From: Parelaphostrongylus tenuis
Lineage: Eukaryota > Nematoda > Chromadorea > Rhabditida > Metastrongylidae
Assembly (NCBI GenBank): GCA_019055375.1
Contig: JAHQIW010000076.1
Location: 46,134 to 110,133 of the forward strand
DNA length: 64,000 nucleotides
Reading direction: 5' to 3'
Positions 59,593-64,000 of the stretch are shown here, one piece after another; positions within the stretch are counted from its first letter, which is position 1, and each line of letters begins with the position of its first letter. The translations under genes were made by a program, and so were the position numbers. Below the pieces are notes generated by a model. It saw only the letters and a program-made list of their open reading frames with translations, did no database searches and was not told the DNA's origin.

Positions 59593-59828
59593 AGTCTTTT
59601 TATCTGACTGCTTTTATCGGTAGTATGATGTTATAAATATTATTTTTGATGTAATGATTTGCAAAACATGTGCGTCAGACGAGACTTCAACCCGCATTTC
59701 ACCTAATAGAGGGGCACGTGCTCTGTCCCTTGCACTATCGACAACTGATTTGAGACCACTCGTTTAACGCTACAACACGTCCATTTGTCAGAAGCCGACC
59801 GTCAGTGGTATGGCACGGGTAAAGTGTA
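59593..59828 (-). repeat. tRNA-derived SINE, tandem copy 2
   Basis: Same orientation as the copy at 59360: tail complement ACTGCTTTTATCGGTAGTAT, box B complement GAGACTTCAACCCGCAT and upstream segment AGCCGACCGTCAGTGGTA. The two copies are head to tail with no spacer. Confidence 0.66.
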
Positions 59829-60319
59829 CTCTGTACAATACAAGGAGAATGTGTTTTGCATAATTTAACTGTAAAATGGACATATGAGATCTCCAATTCC
59901 TTTAACTTTCATTCTTTTTGTAGTTAACTGAATTCTAGTTATGTTGACGTGCTTGATTCAAAGTGAAAATGATGCAAATTATAAAGTTCACTTCAATGCT
60001 CACTACGAGCATGATTTATGAGGTATTGAAGTGCGAATCAAAGTGGTTTTATTTGCGTTCTGACAAAAGGGTGAATATTTCTATTATGATAAGCGTTGTT
60101 ATCTCCCAAATCAAAAAGAAAAAACTTAGCAAGTGTTTTCTATATTCGTTTTGAGAAGGCGGGTGGGATTCGGAAAGTTTTGAGTCGGATTTGATTAAGA
60201 AAGCCAGACTTTATTGTATCTTATACTGAAGTTGGTTAAATTCTGGACAAAGAACAAATCAACGCAACGACTTTGAAAGTAGAGAAAGAATGCGTTTCTG
60301 ATCTGTGTCATTGTTTTAG

Positions 60320-60463
60320 AATATTCAACATCTGTATCATCGCCGTCGTTTACGACGAATCGGCCCATCACCAAGGACAGCCACTGAAACTTTGGAGTTT
60401 TTCATCTCTTCTGCACTCTACCATGGCTACGATATACTCAGGAAATCATCACAGCTGTTAGAG
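60320..60463 (+). CDS. Candidate downstream exon, unassigned
   Basis: After ATTGTTTTAG there are 48 stop-free codons, ending at GAG followed by GTTACT (phase 0 to 0). The second half reads as ordinary protein (ETLEFFISSALYHGYDILRK, then SSQLLE); the first half is arginine-rich and less convincing. It lies 4.3 kb downstream of the last recognised gene C exon and could belong to it only if another exon (phase 2 to 0) lies between. The downstream TTTTCAG is only 27 bases away, too close for a normal intron. Confidence 0.25.
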
Positions 60464-61374
60464 GTTACTTTTTCGTATTTTACATTTTCAGTTCTTTCCC
60501 TTTCTGTCAAAAATTGGACACTCTGTAGCGTCATTTGCCCTTTCTGGTCAGTGTGTTTGTTACATATCCCAAGTTCGAGTGATCTTTTATATATCCATGC
60601 ATAGTAGCTATAATAACAGCACCACGTGCTTTCATTGAGATAAACCTGAAAAATGATCGGAAAAAAACGGAAACTAAAATTTGCGCTTGCGTGGTCGAAG
60701 ATGATTTCCTATTTCAGTTCCAAATAAACCGATAATTGACTCATGATGAACTTAACCAGTTCAGATAAAAAACAATATATGAAACAATTTCGTTGAAAAA
60801 AGTCTCATTATCCCACGAAAATGGAATATTGATCTGTTTTCAGTACAAAGAATTTTGCTTCTTTTCGCCGAAGCTGATTTTTTCGAACACTCACGGTAAT
60901 TTAAGAATTAGCAAGGTAACAATTAGTATGCGATAGTATTCACTTATGTATTTGATATTTCTGGCCTTCTGACATGCGTTAAGTCAAAAAAAATTTTAGT
61001 TCTCCCACACCTTCTGAGAAACTTGATTTTTGAGTAAATTAGAACTATTTGAATGTTCTGAAGAATCATAGGTAATCAAGAATATAGAACAACGTTCTTC
61101 TTCTCAGTTATATAGCACAAGTAAGCAGCTACTGAAGTACTGTAGTTGAAAATATATGTTTTGTAGAACAAGTCTGACATTTCTCCTGATTCTGTATGTG
61201 CTCGAAGAAAACTGATAGGAGGATTGATTCCAATATGCCTGACCGTCATGCAAATTATGAACGTCAAAGGAAAGCTGAGCTAGCGTTTCACTTTTTGTAA
61301 GGGTCGGACCATAGCCCCCCATTGACGGCTGCTTGTTCGCTGACAGAATCGATATCAGGTACTGCAGAGTGATA

Positions 61375-61520
61375 GTAAAATAAGCGCCTCGGTGGTGAAG
61401 TGGTCGGTACTCCCCCCCCGATCGGTTGAGACCCAGGTTCAGTTCCCCGCCGAGGTCGAGAGTCTGCATATCACTTAGTATTTTTGAAGATATAACTGTA
61501 ACATCACACCACTGCTAGAA
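61375..61520 (+). repeat. tRNA-derived SINE with complete acceptor-like stem
   Basis: The sense copy starts GCCTCGGTGGTGAAGTGGTC (box A), has AGGTTCAGTTCC (box B) and a closing CCGAGGT. The body CTGCATATCACTTAGTAT and tail CATCACACCACTGCTAGAAA follow. A run of eight C in the middle disrupts the anticodon arm. Confidence 0.66.
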
Positions 61521-61733
61521 AATCGACTAGAAAAAGTGTTTCTGTTGATCGGATTTGATCGTTGTTAAGTTCTCATTATATATTCTGATCTGATGCATTC
61601 GCAACAAAAATTTCTATGCGAACAGATTACAGTCTCACAATTAGCAAATTGTCCTTTGAAAATTTCAGAAATTGTCAAGGAGATTCTACCGTATTGGCTT
61701 GAGCTTTATCTATACGACAGATAGGTAAAAAAG

Positions 61734-61872
61734 GTTATATATATATATATATATCTACATATACTATATATATATATATATATATGTATATGTGTATATA
61801 CATCTGTATACGTGCGAATCACTATATATATTATAATATATGTATATATATATATATATAGTAATATATAAT
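61734..61872. repeat. (TA)n microsatellite
   Basis: About 140 bases of TA dinucleotide with ATGTATA interruptions, ending 28 bases before the mariner terminal repeat at 61900. Confidence 0.85.
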
Positions 61873-61899
61873 ATGTGCAAACATATAGATATCCATGTA

Positions 61900-62646
61900 T
61901 ATTAAGCCTTCTCATAAGTTTTGGCTCGCAACAAATTACAAATCTAGTAATATACATAATTTACTGGTGGTTATCAGATAACGCGAATTTTGACTATTTC
62001 GATACGTGGACTGGTTTCAAAACGGTTCGCTATAGAGCGCTGTTAGAGCAAAAAGAGAATCATACGTTGCACTCGAAGTAGCTAGCCTGTCGCTTGAACT
62101 TTGTAGTCAGCTTATTTGGCAATGTGGAGTGGAAAAAAATTTCGTGCCCATAGAGAGATAGAACAAAATCTCCTCTACGATTTTATGCAAAGGATTCAAA
62201 AAATCTTCGAAAAGAAAGAAAATCTTTAAATAAGTGGAGAAAAAACGCGCGGCTCTCGAATGACGCGCTTTTTTGAGGGTGGTATTTGTAAACTCTGCGC
62301 TCAGCGTCACTTCGAAGTTTTTTCTTTTTCAAGAGAAGTTTCGACGTTTTTCGTATTAGAATTGTTGAGTAAAGTTTGTTCTATCGTTTTATAGGCGCGC
62401 GAAATTCTTTTTATTCCACGTTGTTAAATAAACCCATTATAAAGTTCAAGCCGAGCTAATTACTTTTAGTGCGAAACGTAATTTTTTTTTCCGCTCTAAC
62501 AGCGTTTTAATATAACCGTTTTTAAAAATGAGTCCTAGCATCGAAATTGTCGAGATTCGGGTAACGATTGACTGCCAATAATCCATGTATATTCTCAAAA
62601 TTGGCGTTTATCACTCTAGTGCCAAAACTTATGCGAAGACCTAAAA
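61900..62646. mobile_element. Mariner-like terminal repeats enclosing another element
   Basis: The left end TTAAGCCTTCTCATAAGTTTTG and the right end CAAAACTTATGCGAAGACCTAA match the mariner family of 16.2 and 45 kb. Almost all of the interior is a foldback element (61966-62580) and no transposase remains. The element sits immediately next to a TA microsatellite, consistent with TA target preference. Confidence 0.75.
61966..62580. mobile_element. Foldback element nested inside a mariner
   Basis: Two arms pair over roughly 250 bases. The left runs from GGTTATCAGATAACGCGAAT through CTTGAACTTTGTAGTCAGCTT to about 62220; the right runs from about 62300 to ATTCGGGTAACGATTGACTG. Matching words include ATAGAACAAA with its complement, and GCGCTGTTAGAGC with GCTCTAACAGCG. 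There is no coding potential. Arm divergence is about 20-25% by eye. Confidence 0.72.
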
Positions 62647-63056
62647 TATATATGATTTCTATGGATCATTCCTTTATTTTTAAGTTCTCTTAGACCTAAG
62701 AAAAGGTGCGGCAGCCAACATTTTGAGGAACTTCGTCGGGTCCTGCTTACTCAATTGCTCCACATTTCAGATACTAACTGGCTCTGCGAGAAAAAGTAAA
62801 TGCGTTCATGTGGTTTAGTGAATCACAATTTTATCTTGGTAAAGTGACTGTATGCTCTTTGTAGACAAAGATCCATAAATTCCAGGAGCTTTCATAATAG
62901 TGAAAAAGCCCTTCGTCAGCTGAGAGTTGGTTTGAAGTTGAAGGCGACTAACATTTTTGCATTTTTGAATGGCAAGCGCTTCAATCAACAGCAGCCATGA
63001 ATTTATAAAATGCTTTGATCATTCAAATGACATTTTATCGTGACTTTTTTTGTTTT

Positions 63057-63329
63057 GTAGTAACTTTACGTAAGATGGTTGCTACAAAAATAGTCGAAAT
63101 GACAAGAATTGTGATGACTATAGATAGAGAAGTTTGCATAAACATTTTTCAAGATCAGTCATACGCAAAAACCGTCGGAAATTTTATATTGAATTTAAAT
63201 AAATCAATGATTCTTCAGAAGCAAATTTACAAGTTGGTCTCGTTGAAAGATCGCTGTCATTCACCATTTTGGGAATCCATAGAGAATATATCAGTGCTTT
63301 TTTACGAAGTTGTAATCTTTCAACTTTAA
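63057..63329 (+). CDS. Open frame, possible AT-rich terminal exon or pseudogene
   Basis: A frame open from 63015 to the TAA at 63327-63329 includes a TTTTGTTTTGTAG acceptor-like site before 63057. The encoded segment looks protein-like in its middle (DREVCINIFQDQSYAKTVGN, then FILNLNKSMILQKQIYKLVS). A donor-like GTAAGATGG lies just after the acceptor, which weakens the exon reading. No family is recognised. Confidence 0.22.
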   Translation, partial: VVTLRKMVATKIVEMTRIVMTIDREVCINIFQDQSYAKTVGNFILNLNKSMILQKQIYKLVSLKDRCHSPFWESIENISVLFYEVVIFQL

Positions 63330-63902
63330 TCTCTTTATTGGAGACCAACTGAAAGATTCCCTTATGTTCGTGCCTCCGTTCTAATCGCTGAATGCTTATT
63401 ATTCCAGTGTCGAACTGAGAAATTAGTTCTTATCTTGCTATGACATGAAAACTATTGCATCTTTTACGTCACAGTAGTAACAAGAATACTACTCTGTAAA
63501 AATCTGAAAGTTTTGCCATCACGAAAATGCGGAATGAACCAAACAACAAATCTATCACCAGTTTCGTTTTCAATCGTCACAATATTGCTCTGATAACGTG
63601 TAATTTACTGGGAAAAATTCAAAATTTTTGTTATAATCAAGACCGTTAGAATTCTTGTTGCATAAACCTTCAAACTTAAGCACTAATAAATTAAAATTAT
63701 GAAGCACTTAACGTTAATGAATTATTCGGAAATGCACTAAACATTCGATTCCAGTCGTAACATCTGAAGTTGATCGAATCATATTTGTCCACTTAGTAAT
63801 TTGCAACGACCCCATCACTGATCATACATCACTTTTGAAAGTAAATTTTCAGTTAACTCTATTGCTAATAGCTAATCTATTTTTTCATCAGTGAGCTAAC
63901 AT

Positions 63903-64000
63903 GAGATTTCAACATGCCAATTTATTATTCATTGAGCAATGCGTGTGGTCTGTTATTGAGGGGAGTTGTTTGTCTCGGAGACGCATCAACTCTGCTTTTG
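63903..64000. mobile_element. Arm of an FB3-family foldback cut by the window edge
   Basis: The words GATTTCAACATGCCAATTTATTATTCATTGAGCAATGCGTGTGGTCTGTTATTG (read in pieces) align with the outer arm at 35880-35935 (AATTTCAATATGCC, GCATGTGGTCTGTTATG). The rest of the element would lie beyond 64000. Confidence 0.5.

Overview
This is a 64 kb stretch of an AT-rich nematode nuclear genome, most likely a strongylid close to the hookworms. That placement is inference. It rests on small exons bounded by TTTTCAG-type acceptors and GTAAGT-type donors, and on an RTE-clade LINE whose protein resembles the RTE elements I know from Ancylostoma and Necator. There is no operon, no prokaryotic-type gene and no CRISPR. 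Most long open frames here are chance or repeat-derived; real coding sequence is split into exons of about 20-250 bases.

Three gene models hold up when splice sites and reading phases are checked together. Gene A (+, 8,200/8,269-9,587) is a three-exon membrane protein ending in a stop. Gene D (-, 10,590-11,124) is the 3' end of a small gene with three phase-matched exons and a stop. Gene C (+, 26,943 to at least 56,003) has twelve phase-matched exons spread over 29 kb. It encodes an N-terminally anchored protein with a long serine-rich, acidic tail; its 3' end was not found. A lone start-type exon lies at 23,035-23,117. I could not assign any of these genes to a named family.

The remainder is repeats. 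At 19,880-22,925 (-) lies a nearly complete RTE LINE with an intact endonuclease and three frameshifts in the reverse-transcriptase part. A 5'-truncated copy is at 42,691-43,111 and a remnant of another LINE at 5,830-6,190. At least four short mariner-like derivatives share terminal repeats, and two further transposase fragments are present. About fifteen copies of a tRNA-derived SINE occur, four of them as head-to-head palindromes. Several foldback elements with arms of 100-300 bases are found, mostly inside the introns of gene C, and one is nested in a mariner.

Layout: 0-8 kb repeats and remnants; 8.2-9.6 kb gene A; 10.6-11.1 kb gene D; 12-19 kb SINEs and foldbacks; 19.9-22.9 kb RTE; 26.7-56 kb gene C with TE-filled introns; 56-64 kb SINEs, a TA microsatellite, a mariner with a nested foldback, and the edge of another foldback. 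No single new functional system is evident. The recurrent palindromic repeats, mostly inside or close to gene C, are the most unusual structural feature.
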